From positions 1-64,000 of the forward strand of contig JAGWTU010000016.1 in NCBI GenBank assembly GCA_028868825.1: a stretch of DNA of 64,000 bases. Direction: 5' to 3'. The translations under genes were made by a program, and so were the position numbers. The notes below the pieces were generated by a model that was given only the letters and a program-made list of their open reading frames with translations, did not search any database and was not told the DNA's origin. The DNA comes from Burkholderiales bacterium. Lineage in GTDB: Bacteria > Pseudomonadota > Gammaproteobacteria > Burkholderiales > Burkholderiaceae_C. This document shows positions 42,684-54,965 of the stretch, in pieces; positions within the stretch are counted from its first letter, which is position 1; each line of letters opens with the position of its first letter.

Positions 42684-42779
42684 ATGGTTCGCGACACCTC
42701 GTGTGTCCGTCTGTCTCCTCAGCGGGTGCAAACCCCGATGTGACCTCTCCGTTTCGCGATGGAGAGGTCTCTTTTTTGG
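42684..42779 (+). ncRNA. Candidate structured RNA (sRNA or attenuator leader) ending in an intrinsic terminator
   Basis: Three successive hairpins are visible on the plus strand: GACAC/GTGTC, GGGT-GCAA-ACCC with a GNRA-type loop (about 42725-42734), and the terminator below. A pyrimidine-rich stretch CTGTCTCCTCA, complementary to a Shine-Dalgarno, lies between the first two. No plus-strand gene lies upstream before hsp20, so the terminator must serve a short RNA. A 19-codon frame (42684-42743, [19 protein letters not shown]) ends exactly at the terminator stem but lacks a ribosome-binding site. The 5' end is unknown. Confidence 0.5.
42742..42779 (+). terminator. Strong rho-independent terminator upstream of the amino-acid-binding protein gene
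   Basis: Perfect 9-bp stem GACCTCTCC (42742-42750) / GGAGAGGTC (42761-42769) with a 10-base loop, followed by TCTTTTTTGG. It is directional to the plus strand and is located 87 bases before the ATG of the next gene. Confidence 0.85.
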
Positions 42780-42866
42780 TGCATCCGCCTGGTGCCGGTG
42801 CGGCCGTGCGCCGCGCAGGGGCAGACAATCGGGGTCCGATCCACTGGATAACCGGGAGCCTCAGGC

Positions 42867-43760
42867 ATGAATCAACGATTGCGCAAACTGCTCGCGCTGG
42901 CGATCTGCATCGCCGCCACCCCGCTGGCCGCACAGGCCGCATCGACGCTCGACAAGGCCAAGGCCAGCGGCGTCATCACCCTCGCCTACCGCGAGTCGTC
43001 GATCCCCTTCTCCTACCTCGACGACAAGGCCAAGCCGGTCGGCTTCGGCGTCGACATCTGCGACCGCGTCGTCGACGAGGTGCGCCGTGTCACCGGCCGC
43101 GCCGACCTCAAGGTCGAGCGCCAGGCGGTGACCTCGGCGAACCGCATTCCGCTGCTCGTCAACGGCACGATAGACCTCGAATGCGGCTCGACGACCAACA
43201 ACAGCGAACGCGCCAAGCAGGTCGCCTTCGCGATCAACTACTTCTACACCGGCACCCGTTTCCTCGTGCGCAGCGATTCGGGCATCAAGGGCCTGGCCGA
43301 CCTCGCGCACAAGACCGTCGTCAGCACGACCGGGACGACGAACTACAAGATCGTGCGCAGCCTGATCGCCGAGCGGAATCTGCCGATCGAGCTCATCGGT
43401 GCCAAGGACCATGACGAATCGGCGCTGCTGGTGGAAAGCGGACGCGCAGCGGCCTTCGCGATGGACGACATCCTGCTCTACGGCCTGCGCGCCTCGGCGC
43501 GCAACCCGGCGTCGCTGGCCGTCGTCGGCGATGCGATCCAGGTCGAGCCCTACGCGATCATGGTGCGCCGGGACGACCCGGCGTTCAAGCAGCTCGTCGA
43601 CGGCGTGCTCGCCGGCATGATGAAGAGCGGCGAATTCGAGCGCCTGTACCAGAAGTGGTTCATGTCGCCGATCCCGCCGCGCGGCATCAACCTGAACGCG
43701 CCGATGAGCAAGGAGCTCAGCGACAATCTGAAGGCGCTGTCGGACCGGCCGGCGACCTGA
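42867..43760 (+). CDS. Amino-acid ABC transporter substrate-binding protein (glutamate/aspartate GltI-like)
   Basis: Periplasmic solute-binding protein of family 3. 297 residues with a clear Sec signal (Lys/Arg start, [17 protein letters not shown], cleavage near residue 25). Seen: [34 protein letters not shown], the ligand-site segment [13 protein letters not shown] and [16 protein letters not shown]. The closeness to GltI/DEBP suggests glutamate/aspartate binding. No permease or ATPase gene is adjacent (fdx converges after 4 bases), so it is an orphan or works with a transporter encoded elsewhere. GGGAG stands about 9 bases before the ATG. Its transcription may be controlled by the terminator 87 bases upstream. 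Confidence 0.9.
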   Translation: MNQRLRKLLALAICIAATPLAAQAASTLDKAKASGVITLAYRESSIPFSYLDDKAKPVGFGVDICDRVVDEVRRVTGRADLKVERQAVTSANRIPLLVNGTIDLECGSTTNNSERAKQVAFAINYFYTGTRFLVRSDSGIKGLADLAHKTVVSTTGTTNYKIVRSLIAERNLPIELIGAKDHDESALLVESGRAAAFAMDDILLYGLRASARNPASLAVVGDAIQVEPYAIMVRRDDPAFKQLVDGVLAGMMKSGEFERLYQKWFMSPIPPRGINLNAPMSKELSDNLKALSDRPAT

Positions 43761-43764
43761 CCCT

Positions 43765-44103
43765 TCAGTGGTTTTCCTTGGCGTGATTGATCGAGTACTT
43801 CGGTATCTCGATCGTCACGTCCTGGTTCGACAGGATCGCCTGGCACGACAGGCGCGAGACCGGCGTCAGGCCCCAGGCGCGGTCGAGCAGGTCCTCCTCG
43901 GACTCGTCGATCTCGCCCAGTGAGGCAAAGCCCTCCTGCACGATCACATGGCAGGTCGTGCAGGCGCAGCTCATCTCGCAGGCATGTTCGATCGCGATGC
44001 CGTTTTCGAGCAGCGCCTCGCAGATCGAGGTGCCCGCGCTCGCTTCGATCGTGTCGCCCTGGGGGCAGTACTCGGCATTGGGCAGGATGCGGATCAGCGG
44101 CAT
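43765..44103 (-). CDS. fdx: ISC-system [2Fe-2S] ferredoxin
   Basis: Electron donor for Fe-S cluster assembly on IscU. 112 residues from MPLIRILPNAEYCPQG. Adrenodoxin-type ligands: Cys in HACEMSCACTTCHVIV (C-x5-C-x2-C) and the fourth in VSRLSCQAIL. It starts one base after the hscA stop and is the last gene of the isc operon; no iscX follows in this window. Confidence 0.97.
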   Translation of the reverse strand: MPLIRILPNAEYCPQGDTIEASAGTSICEALLENGIAIEHACEMSCACTTCHVIVQEGFASLGEIDESEEDLLDRAWGLTPVSRLSCQAILSNQDVTIEIPKYSINHAKENH

Positions 44104-44104
44104 A

Positions 44105-45976
<1,872 letters not shown>

Positions 45977-45984
45977 GGTGGTTT

Positions 45985-46509
45985 CTAGCGATCGGCGTCG
46001 AGCGCGTCGAGGCGGCGCTCGATGTCGTGGCGGAAGCGGGCCAGGAACATCAGCGAGCGCACCTGGGCCGCCGCGGCGACGGTGTCGCCGCGGCGGTCGA
46101 GCAGTTCGGTGAGCTGGTCGAACATGGCCCGCTCGTCGGCGGCCACCGCCGCGTCCAGGCGCTCGACGGCGGCGAGGTCGCGCGCCTCGTCGAGCGCCTC
46201 GCGCCATTGCATCTGCTGCATCAGGAACGCCGTCGGCATCGCCGTGTTGCGCTCGGCGTCGATGGGCACGCCGCGCAGCTCGCACAGATAGGCGGCGCGC
46301 GAGAGCGGATCCTTCAGCCGCTGATAGGCCTGGTTCACGCGCACGGCCCATTGCATCGCCAGCCGCTGCGCGGCGTCGCCCTCGGCGGCGAAGCGATCGG
46401 GGTGGACGCGCGATTGCAGGTCGCGGCGGCGGGCATCGAGGTCCTCGCGCACCAGCGCCTGCGTGGGCGCGAGGCCGAACAGGGTGAAATCGTCGTCGCT
46501 AATCTTCAC
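45985..46509 (-). CDS. hscB: Fe-S assembly J-domain co-chaperone HscB
   Basis: Type III J-protein that delivers IscU to HscA. 174 residues starting from GTG (Val/Met-Lys-Ile-Ser-Asp-Asp-Asp-Phe). The J domain carries the HPD motif in [16 protein letters not shown]. The C-terminal three-helix bundle ([16 protein letters not shown]) is the IscU-binding part. It follows iscA after a 90-base spacer that contains a very GC-rich hairpin. Confidence 0.96.
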   Translation of the reverse strand: MKISDDDFTLFGLAPTQALVREDLDARRRDLQSRVHPDRFAAEGDAAQRLAMQWAVRVNQAYQRLKDPLSRAAYLCELRGVPIDAERNTAMPTAFLMQQMQWREALDEARDLAAVERLDAAVAADERAMFDQLTELLDRRGDTVAAAAQVRSLMFLARFRHDIERRLDALDADR

Positions 46510-46559
46510 GGCACTTCAGGGCACGGCTATACGGGGTCGATGGAGCGATCTCAAAGGGC

Positions 46560-46585
46560 GGCGCGCGGCCGCTGCGGCGCGCGCC
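46560..46585. repeat. GC hairpin between iscA and hscB
   Basis: Inverted repeat with 8-bp arms 46560-46567 and 46578-46585, all G or C, without a U-tract. It lies in the 90-base spacer after iscA and could protect the 3' end of an iscRSUA message or reduce read-through into hscBA. Confidence 0.5.
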
Positions 46586-46599
46586 GATCGGCACCGGCC

Positions 46600-46923
46600 T
46601 CAGACGCGGAACGATTCTCCGCATCCGCAACGATCCTTCTCGCGCGGATTGTGGAACTTGAATCCCTCGTTCAGGCCTTCGCGGACGAAATCGAGCTCGG
46701 TGCCGTCGATGTAGGGCAGGCTTTTCGGATCGACCAGCACCTTGACGCCATGGTCCTCGAAGACGATGTCCTCGGGCGCCACCTCGTCGGCGTATTCGAG
46801 CTTGTAGGCCAGGCCCGAGCAGCCCGTCGTCTTCACGCCCAGGCGCACGCCGACACCCTTGCCGCGACGGCCAAGGTAGCGCGTGACATGCCGCGCAGCG
46901 GCTTCGGTGAGGGTGACCGCCAT
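46600..46923 (-). CDS. iscA: A-type Fe-S carrier protein IscA
   Basis: Iron-sulfur carrier of the ISC pathway. 107 residues, standard length. The three ligand cysteines are present: one in [15 protein letters not shown] and two in the C-terminal [22 protein letters not shown] opens the protein. It begins 8 bases after the iscU stop. Confidence 0.97.
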   Translation of the reverse strand: MAVTLTEAAARHVTRYLGRRGKGVGVRLGVKTTGCSGLAYKLEYADEVAPEDIVFEDHGVKVLVDPKSLPYIDGTELDFVREGLNEGFKFHNPREKDRCGCGESFRV

Positions 46924-46931
46924 GACGCCGC

Positions 46932-47333
46932 TTACTGCGTCTCGACGGCGCTGCAGTGCTTGGCCTTGTAGTCCTGGACCGCGGCCTTGATCGCGTCCTC
47001 GGCAAGGATCGAGCAATGGATCTTCACCGGCGGCAGCGCCAGTTCCTCGGCGATCGCGGTGTTCTTGATCGTTGCCGCCTCGTCGAGCGTCTTGCCCTTG
47101 ACCCATTCGGTGACGAGCGAGCTCGACGCGATCGCCGAGCCGCAGCCGTAGGTCTTGAAGCGCGCATCCTCGATCAGCCCGGTCTCGGGGTTGACCTTGA
47201 TCTGCAGCTTCATGACGTCGCCGCAGGCCGGCGCGCCGACCATGCCGGTGCCGACCGATTCGTCACCCTTGTCGAAGGAACCGACGTTGCGGGGGTGCTC
47301 GTAGTGATCGATGACTTTTTCGCTGTAGGCCAT
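46932..47333 (-). CDS. iscU: Fe-S cluster scaffold protein IscU
   Basis: Scaffold on which [2Fe-2S] and [4Fe-4S] clusters are built. 133 residues from [20 protein letters not shown]. Cluster ligands: [30 protein letters not shown] and the third Cys in [15 protein letters not shown]. The HscA-recognition motif appears as LPPVKIH. AGGAG lies 7 bases before the ATG. A 107-base spacer with a hairpin separates it from iscS. Confidence 0.98.
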   Translation of the reverse strand: MAYSEKVIDHYEHPRNVGSFDKGDESVGTGMVGAPACGDVMKLQIKVNPETGLIEDARFKTYGCGSAIASSSLVTEWVKGKTLDEAATIKNTAIAEELALPPVKIHCSILAEDAIKAAVQDYKAKHCSAVETQ

Positions 47334-47352
47334 TTCGTACTCCTGTAAATGT

Positions 47353-47386
47353 TCGGCTCCCGCACCCGCACGGACCCGGGGGCCGA
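47353..47386 (-). repeat. Stem-loop in the iscS-iscU spacer
   Basis: Ten-base arms 47353-47362 and 47377-47386 pair with one G-U wobble around a 14-base loop. There is no U-tract. It lies just upstream of the iscU ribosome-binding site and might set different stability or translation of the iscUA part of the message. Confidence 0.5.
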
Positions 47387-47440
47387 GCAGCCCCAGGGTA
47401 CGCCCAATGCCGTTTCGACGCCGCGCGGACGCTCAAACGG

Positions 47441-48655
47441 TCAGTGCGCGCTCCACTGGATCGAGCCGATGTCGACGCCGTCCTGGAACATTTCCCACAA
47501 CGGCGAGAGCTCGCGCAGCTTGGCCACCCGATCCTGCAGGGTGGCGACCGCGTAGTCGATCTCTTCCTCGGTCGTATAGCGGCCGATCGTCATGCGCAGG
47601 CTCGAATGCGCCAGCTCGTCGCTGCGGCCGAGGGCGCGCAGCACATAGCTGGGTTCGAGGCTGGCACTGGTGCAGGCCGAGCCCGACGACAGCGCCAGGC
47701 CCTTGACACCCATGATCAGCGATTCGCCTTCGACGAAGTTGAAGCTCGCGTTGAGATTGTGCGGGACGCGGCGTTCGAGGTCGCCGTTGATGAAGACCTG
47801 ATCGATGCTCGAGAGGCCCTTGAGCAGGCGCTGGTGCAGCATGCGCACGCGGTCGATCTCGTGCGCCATCTCCTGGCGCGCGATCTCGAACGCCAGGCCC
47901 ATGCCCACGCATTGATGCGTCGGCAACGTGCCGCTGCGCATGCCGCGCTCGTGGCCGCCGCCGTGCATCTGGGCCTCCAGGCGCACGCGGGGCTTGCGCC
48001 GCACATAGAGCGCGCCGATGCCCTTCGGACCATAGGTCTTGTGCGAGGCGAGGCTCATCAGGTCGACCGGCAGCGTCGCCATGTCGATGGCGACCTTGCC
48101 GGTGGCCTGCGCCGCATCGACGTGGAAGACGATGCCGCGCTCGCGGCAGATCGCGCCGAGCGCCGGGATGTCCTGGATCACGCCGATCTCGTTGTTGACG
48201 AGCATCACCGAGGCCAGGATGGTGTCCTTGCGCAGCGCGTCGCGGAAGCGGTCGAGATCGATCAGCCCGTTGCTCTGGACATCGAGGTACGTGACCTCGA
48301 AACCCTGGCGCTCGAGCTCGCGCATCGGGTCGAGCACGGCCTTGTGCTCGGTCTTCACCGTGATGAGATGCTTGCCGCGGGAGGCGTAGAAATGCGCCGC
48401 GCCCTTGATCGCGAGGTTGTCGCTCTCGGTGGCGCCGCTGGTCCAGATGACTTCGCGCGGGTCGGCGTTGATGAGGCCGGCGACCTGTTCGCGCGCTTTC
48501 TCGATCGCCGCCTCGGCCTCCCACCCCCAGGCATGGCTGCGCGATGCGGCGTTGCCGAAATGCTCGCGCAGCCACGGCACCATCGCGTCGACGACCCGCG
48601 GGTCGCAGGGCGTGGTGGCACCGTAGTCGAGGTAGATGGGCAGGTGAGGCGTCAT
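47441..48655 (-). CDS. iscS: Cysteine desulfurase IscS
   Basis: PLP enzyme that provides sulfur from cysteine for Fe-S clusters and thio-modified tRNA. 404 residues from [24 protein letters not shown] lysine in [19 protein letters not shown], cofactor His in [13 protein letters not shown], catalytic loop Cys in [19 protein letters not shown], and the IscU-binding C-terminal [21 protein letters not shown] (key residues SPLWEM). No Shine-Dalgarno is apparent before the ATG. It is 46 bases after iscR. Confidence 0.98.
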   Translation of the reverse strand: MTPHLPIYLDYGATTPCDPRVVDAMVPWLREHFGNAASRSHAWGWEAEAAIEKAREQVAGLINADPREVIWTSGATESDNLAIKGAAHFYASRGKHLITVKTEHKAVLDPMRELERQGFEVTYLDVQSNGLIDLDRFRDALRKDTILASVMLVNNEIGVIQDIPALGAICRERGIVFHVDAAQATGKVAIDMATLPVDLMSLASHKTYGPKGIGALYVRRKPRVRLEAQMHGGGHERGMRSGTLPTHQCVGMGLAFEIARQEMAHEIDRVRMLHQRLLKGLSSIDQVFINGDLERRVPHNLNASFNFVEGESLIMGVKGLALSSGSACTSASLEPSYVLRALGRSDELAHSSLRMTIGRYTTEEEIDYAVATLQDRVAKLRELSPLWEMFQDGVDIGSIQWSAH

Positions 48656-48701
48656 GGACAGGAATTGGATGGCAGTCAGTCTAAGGAGTACGAAGCAGCC
48701 T

Positions 48702-49235
48702 CTACTTGGAATACGCGTTGCCGAGCGCGAATACCGAGTTGGGGGCCGTGACCTTGATCGGCTTGACCGCGGGAGCCGATGAGATCGCGCGCTTGACCGG
48801 ACCGGCATCGACCGCGACGCCCTTGGCCAGTTGCTCGTCGACGAGCTTCTTCAGCGACACCGAATCGAGGTACTCGATCATCTTGTTGTTCAGGTTCGCC
48901 CACAGCTCGTGGGTCATGCAGCGGCCCGAGTCGTCACCGAGGCAGTTTTCCTTGCCCGAGCAGTTCGTCGCGTCGATCGGCTCGTCGACGGCGACGATGA
49001 TGTCGGCCACCGTGATGTCGTCGGCGGCGCGGCCCAGCGTGTAACCGCCGCCCGGCCCGCGCGTGCTCTCGACGAGCTCGTGCCGGCGCAACTTGCCGAA
49101 CAGCTGCTCCAGATAGGACAGGGAAATCTGCTGCCGTTGGCTGATCGCCGCCAGCGCCACCGGACCGGAGTTGGAGCGCAAGGCGAGATCGATCATCGCG
49201 GTGACGGCAAAGCGGCCTTTGGTCGTGAGTCTCAT
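48702..49235 (-). CDS. iscR: Fe-S cluster-sensing transcriptional regulator IscR
   Basis: Rrf2-family repressor that, as the [2Fe-2S] form, represses its own isc operon. 177 residues. Winged-helix DNA-binding part [19 protein letters not shown] and [19 protein letters not shown]; cluster ligands in [19 protein letters not shown], spaced C-x5-C-x7-C, two residues longer than the E. coli C-x5-C-x5-C. AGGAG precedes the ATG by about 7 bases. A type-1-like IscR operator lies about 110-130 bases upstream. Confidence 0.96.
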   Translation of the reverse strand: MRLTTKGRFAVTAMIDLALRSNSGPVALAAISQRQQISLSYLEQLFGKLRRHELVESTRGPGGGYTLGRAADDITVADIIVAVDEPIDATNCSGKENCLGDDSGRCMTHELWANLNNKMIEYLDSVSLKKLVDEQLAKGVAVDAGPVKRAISSAPAVKPIKVTAPNSVFALGNAYSK

Positions 49236-49343
49236 GAATTTCTCCTAGCGCACCATGCGCAGGCCACTACGATAATGTCAACGATTGAAAAGTTCTCGTT
49301 AAGTTATGTGTAAAGACCTGAGAAGAAACCCTGAATCCGGGGA

Positions 49344-49368
49344 GAGATTGACTAATTTACTCAAGTAT
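49344..49368. promoter_or_regulatory. IscR type-1-like operator upstream of iscR
   Basis: The plus strand reads GACTAATTTACTCAAGTAT from 49350, which matches the right 19 positions of the 25-bp E. coli type-1 consensus (GACT-R-WWW-Y-AGTC-RRSTAT) with one mismatch; the left outer flank fits poorly. On the minus strand a TATACT hexamer (49369-49364) overlaps the site and could be the isc -10 element, so binding would block the promoter. Consensus recalled from the literature, match read by eye. Confidence 0.55.
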
Positions 49369-49409
49369 AGCCGATCCTCCGGACGGCGTACCAGGATGCC
49401 AAAGTAGGG

Positions 49410-49960
49410 TTACCGGGCGCCGCGCGCCGACAACTCGGCACGCAACGACAGTACCAGACCATCGCTGGCCGCCTCGAGCAGGTCGAGGACGCGCTCGAAA
49501 CCGGCTTCGCCGCCGTAGTAGGGGTCGGGCACCTCGAGCGTGTCGGTGCGCGGACGGGCATGGCTGAGCATCAACTCGATGCGCGCCGGTGCACCCACCG
49601 GCGAGCGCTTGCGCAGCCAGGCCAGGTTGTCGTCGTCCATCGCGAGCAGGCGCTGGAAGGTGGAGAAATCGGCAGCATCGACGGCGCGCGCGCGCTGCGC
49701 GGCGATGTCGTAGCCGCGGCGCGCGGCGACGCGGATCGCCCGCGGGTCGGGCGGCTCGCCCGCGTGATGGTCGATGGTGCCCGCCGAATCGACGGCGATG
49801 CGGCCGGCGAGCCCGGCGGCGCGCAGCTTGGCGCGCAACACCCCCTCGGCCATCGGCGAGCGGCAGATATTGCCCATGCAAACCATCAGCACCCGCAACT
49901 CGGGCGGCGGCTCGACCGCCCTGGGCTCGATGCCGAGCCAGCGCTTCCAGGGCGGTGCCA

Positions 49961-49961
<1 letters not shown>
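49410..49961 (-). CDS. Low-molecular-weight protein-tyrosine phosphatase
   Basis: 183 residues. The P-loop VCMGNICRSPMAEGVL (C-x5-R-S) and the general-acid loop VPDPYYGGEAGFE are both intact, so a working phosphatase is expected, with an N-terminal extension of about 25 residues. The ATG shares its A with the uvrB stop (TGATG), so it is translationally coupled to uvrB. The substrate is unknown; relatives act on tyrosine kinases of capsule synthesis or on arginine phosphate. It lies just upstream of the isc promoter region. Confidence 0.93.
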
Positions 49962-52075
<2,114 letters not shown>

Positions 52076-52221
52076 GCGGGATTTCCCTGGTGCAAACCTT
52101 AGAATGAAGGCCTGGCATCCCGGAACCGCTCCGGGCAGGCAACCCTCAAGCGTAGCGCAGCGGGCGGCGGCACGTGGTCCCGCCCCGAAAGCGCGCGCAT
52201 CACCCGTCCTCAGGAAGCTTC

Positions 52222-53424
52222 ATGTCCGCATCGCTCTTCGCCACCGTCGAAATGGCCCCCCGCGACCCGATCCTGGGTCTGAACGAGCAGTTCAACGCCG
52301 ATCCGAACCCGGCCAAGGTGAACCTGGGCGTCGGCGTCTACTTCGACGATCAGGGCAAGCTGCCGGTGCTGCGCTGTGTCGCCGCGGCCGAGAAACAGCT
52401 GCTCGAATCGCCGAAGGCGAAGAACTACCTGCCGATCGACGGCATCGCCGCCTACGACAAGGCCGTGCAGGCACTGGTCTTCGGCGCCGACAGCGCGCTG
52501 CTCGCGGCCGGCCGCGTGGCGACGATCCAGGCCCTGGGCGGCACCGGCGGCCTCAAGGTCGGCGCCGACTTCCTGAAGAAGCTGCGTCCCGGCGCCAAGG
52601 TGCTGATCAGCGACCCGAGCTGGGAGAACCACCGCTCGATCTTCGGCCAGGCCGGCTTCGAGGTCGGCACCTACCCGTATTACGACGCCGCGACGCGCGG
52701 CATCCGCTTCGACGCCATGCTCGACACGCTGCGCGGCGCCGCGCCGGGCACGGTCGTCGTCCTCCATGCCTGCTGCCACAACCCGACCGGCTGCGACCTC
52801 ACGGCGGCGCAATGGGAGCAGGTCGCCGCGGCCTGCGCCACGGCCGGCGTCGTGCCCTTCCTCGACATGGCCTACCAGGGCTTCGGCCAGGGCATCTTCG
52901 AGGACGGCGTCGCGGTGCGCTGCTTCGTCGCCGCCGGTGCGCAGTTCTTCGTCTCGACCTCGTTCTCGAAGAGCTTCTCGCTCTACGGCGAGCGCGTCGG
53001 CGCGCTCAGCGTCGTCTGCGGCAGCGCCGAGGAACAGGCGCGCGTGCTCTCGCAGCTGAAGATCGTCATCCGCGCCAACTACTCGAACCCGCCGACCTTC
53101 GGCGCCCAGGTCGTCGCCACCGTGCTCGGCACGCCGGCGCTGCGCGCGCAATGGGAGGAGGAGCTGGCCGGCATGCGCGAGCGCATCCGCGCCATGCGCC
53201 ATGCGCTGGTCGCGAAGCTGCAGGCCGCCGGCGTGCCGGGCGACCTCTCGTACATCACGCGCCAGGTCGGCATGTTCAGCTACTCGGGCCTGGCCAAGGA
53301 GCAGATGCAACGCCTGCGCAGCGAATTCGGCGTCTACGGCGTCGATTCGGGACGCATCTGCGTCGCCGCGCTCAACAGCGGCAACATCGACGCCGTCGCC
53401 GCCGCCATCGCGCGCGTCATCTGA
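52222..53424 (+). CDS. Aromatic/aspartate aminotransferase (class I, TyrB/AspC type)
   Basis: Reversibly transfers the amino group between aspartate or aromatic amino acids and 2-oxoglutarate. 400 residues from MSASLFATVEMAPRDPILGL. Class Ia markers: KVNLGVGVYFDDQGKLPVL, HACCHNPTGCDLTAAQWE, FLDMAYQGFGQG, the PLP lysine in STSFSKSFSLYGERVGAL and the C-terminal substrate Arg in SGRICVAALNSGNID. AGGA lies about 7 bases upstream. A TAGAAT at 52100-52105 may be the -10. The uvrB/aminotransferase divergent pair is frequent in Burkholderiales. Substrate preference is not decidable. Confidence 0.95.
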   Translation: MSASLFATVEMAPRDPILGLNEQFNADPNPAKVNLGVGVYFDDQGKLPVLRCVAAAEKQLLESPKAKNYLPIDGIAAYDKAVQALVFGADSALLAAGRVATIQALGGTGGLKVGADFLKKLRPGAKVLISDPSWENHRSIFGQAGFEVGTYPYYDAATRGIRFDAMLDTLRGAAPGTVVVLHACCHNPTGCDLTAAQWEQVAAACATAGVVPFLDMAYQGFGQGIFEDGVAVRCFVAAGAQFFVSTSFSKSFSLYGERVGALSVVCGSAEEQARVLSQLKIVIRANYSNPPTFGAQVVATVLGTPALRAQWEEELAGMRERIRAMRHALVAKLQAAGVPGDLSYITRQVGMFSYSGLAKEQMQRLRSEFGVYGVDSGRICVAALNSGNIDAVAAAIARVI

Positions 53425-53645
53425 TCCGGGTCGCCGGACCGCGGCTTGCTTCACGCCGGACCCGGGTCGCCGCACCCCGGGTCGGTTTGGCCCGGCACGT
53501 TCGAGGGCAATCGAGTGCATGATTGTCCGATCCGCGTCATAATTTTGTTGCAGCGCAGCAAAGACGCGGCGTCCGTCAGCCCCACTTCAGGCTGCGCGTT
53601 GCATGATGCGAGTCGCTCGCATCGCGGGCATTCCGGAGACAAGAC
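53425..53645. other. Intergenic region with GGGTCG repeats and a phaZ upstream palindrome
   Basis: The first 60 bases hold three copies of CCGGGTCG (53426, 53462, 53477); copies 1 and 2 flank a possible 7-bp stem (53426-53432 with 53459-53465) that may end the aminotransferase message, without a U-tract. The second half holds a CATAAT hexamer (53538-53543) and the palindrome at 53545-53561, then the phaZ ribosome-binding site CGGAGAC. Confidence 0.5.
53545..53561. promoter_or_regulatory. Interrupted palindrome upstream of phaZ (candidate operator)
   Basis: TTGTTGC-AGC-GCAGCAA, 7-base arms with one mismatch around 3 bases, about 85 bases before the phaZ ATG and immediately after a CATAAT hexamer. 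It resembles the TGC/GCA-type sites bound by the PHB-responsive repressor PhaR in other bacteria. The assignment is an inference. Confidence 0.4.
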
Positions 53646-54932
53646 ATGCTGTATCACCTGTACGAAACGCAGCGCGCGCTGATGGCGCCGTTCTCCGAGT
53701 TCGCCAGCGCCTCGGCCAAGCTCTACAACCACCCGCTCTCGCCGTTCACGCACACGCCGATGGCGCAGCGCGTCGCCGCCAGCTTCGACCTGCTGCACCG
53801 CCTGGCCAAGGAATACGAGAAGCCGCCCTTCGCGATCACGGCGGCCACCGTCGACGGCATCGAGGTCGCCGTGCAGGAGCAGATCGCGCTGACGAAGCCC
53901 TTCTGCCGCCTGCTGCGCTTCAAGCGCTTCACCGACAACCCGCAGGCGCTGTCGGTGATGAAGTCGCAGCCGACCGTGCTCGTCGTCGCGCCGCTGTCGG
54001 GCCACCACTCGACCCTGCTGCGCGACACGGTCAAGAGCCTGCTGCACGACCACAAGGTCTTCATCACCGACTGGACCGACGCGCGCATGGTCCCGCTCGA
54101 GGTCGGCCCCTTCCACCTCGACGACTATGTCGCCTACGTGCAGGAGTTCATCCGCCACATCGGCCCCAATGTGCACGTGATCTCGGTCTGCCAGCCGACG
54201 GTGCCGGTGCTCGCGGCGGTGTCGCTGCTGGCCAGCGCGGGCGAGCCGACGCCGCGCACGATGACGATGATGGGCGGTCCGATCGACGCGCGCCGCAGCC
54301 CGACCGCGGTCAACAACCTGGCGATGAACAAGAGCCACAGCTGGTTCGAGAACAACGTCATCTTCCGCGTGCCGCAGAATTTCCCCGGCGCCGGCCGTCG
54401 CGTCTACCCGGGCTTCCTGCAGCACACCGGCTTCGTCGCGATGAACCCGGATCGCCACATGAGCAGTCATTACGACTACTTCAAGGACCTGATCCGCGGC
54501 GACGACGACAGCGCCGAATCGCATCGCCAGTTCTACGACGAGTACAACGCCGTGCTCGACATGCCGGCCGAGTACTACCTGGAGACGATCAAGGTCGTGT
54601 TCCAGGATTTCGCGCTGTGCAACGGCAACTGGATGGTCAACGGCGAGCTCGTACGGCCGCAGGACATCCGCAACACGGCGCTGCTGACGATCGAGGGCGA
54701 ACTCGACGACATCTCGGGCGCCGGCCAGACGCGTGCCGCGCATGAGCTGTGCTCGGGCATCCCGAAGGAGCGCCAGTTCCACTACGACGCGATGGGTGCC
54801 GGTCACTACGGCATCTTCGCGGGCAAGCGCTGGCGCGAGAAGGTCTACCCCGAAGTTCGGGCCTTCATCGCCCGCTACGACGCCGAAGCCGCCGCGCAGA
54901 AGCCGGCACGCAAGCGCACCGCGGCGGCCTGA
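53646..54932 (+). CDS. phaZ: Intracellular polyhydroxyalkanoate (PHB) depolymerase
   Basis: Mobilises stored polyhydroxybutyrate. 428 residues, no signal peptide, matching the PhaZ1 type of Ralstonia/Cupriavidus: MLYHLYETQRALMAPFSEFA, NHPLSPFTHTP, KEYEKPPF. The nucleophile is a cysteine in the lipase-box position, VISVCQPTVPVLAA (Cys182; Cys183 in R. eutropha), with Asp in TIEGELDDISGAGQT and His in GAGHYGIFAGKRWR. A basic tail (KPARKRTAAA) ends it. CGGAGAC lies about 8 bases before the ATG. It implies that the host makes PHB granules, although synthesis genes are not in this window. Confidence 0.95.
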   Translation: MLYHLYETQRALMAPFSEFASASAKLYNHPLSPFTHTPMAQRVAASFDLLHRLAKEYEKPPFAITAATVDGIEVAVQEQIALTKPFCRLLRFKRFTDNPQALSVMKSQPTVLVVAPLSGHHSTLLRDTVKSLLHDHKVFITDWTDARMVPLEVGPFHLDDYVAYVQEFIRHIGPNVHVISVCQPTVPVLAAVSLLASAGEPTPRTMTMMGGPIDARRSPTAVNNLAMNKSHSWFENNVIFRVPQNFPGAGRRVYPGFLQHTGFVAMNPDRHMSSHYDYFKDLIRGDDDSAESHRQFYDEYNAVLDMPAEYYLETIKVVFQDFALCNGNWMVNGELVRPQDIRNTALLTIEGELDDISGAGQTRAAHELCSGIPKERQFHYDAMGAGHYGIFAGKRWREKVYPEVRAFIARYDAEAAAQKPARKRTAAA

Positions 54933-54946
54933 ACCCGCGGCCGGCG

Positions 54947-54965
54947 CCGGCCGATAATCGGCCGG
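54947..54965. repeat. Perfect 8-bp-arm palindrome over the start of the RnfB-like gene
   Basis: CCGGCCGA-TAA-TCGGCCGG (54947-54954 and 54958-54965). The last base is the first base of the GTG start codon, so an mRNA hairpin would mask initiation. The central GATAAT also looks like a -10 element that would give a nearly leaderless transcript. Confidence 0.6.

Noticed and set aside
42684..42743. 19-codon leader peptide before the terminator
   Set aside because: It has no ribosome-binding site and no run of regulatory codons. Kept only as an alternative reading of the structured RNA.
49276..49281. TTGACA as the -35 of the iscR promoter
   Set aside because: The sequence 17 bases downstream is GCATGG, which is not a -10 element.
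53426..53485. GGGTCG copies as a CRISPR-like or regulatory direct-repeat array
   Set aside because: Only three short copies at uneven spacing (36 and 15 bases), in GC-rich DNA; no spacers or cas genes.
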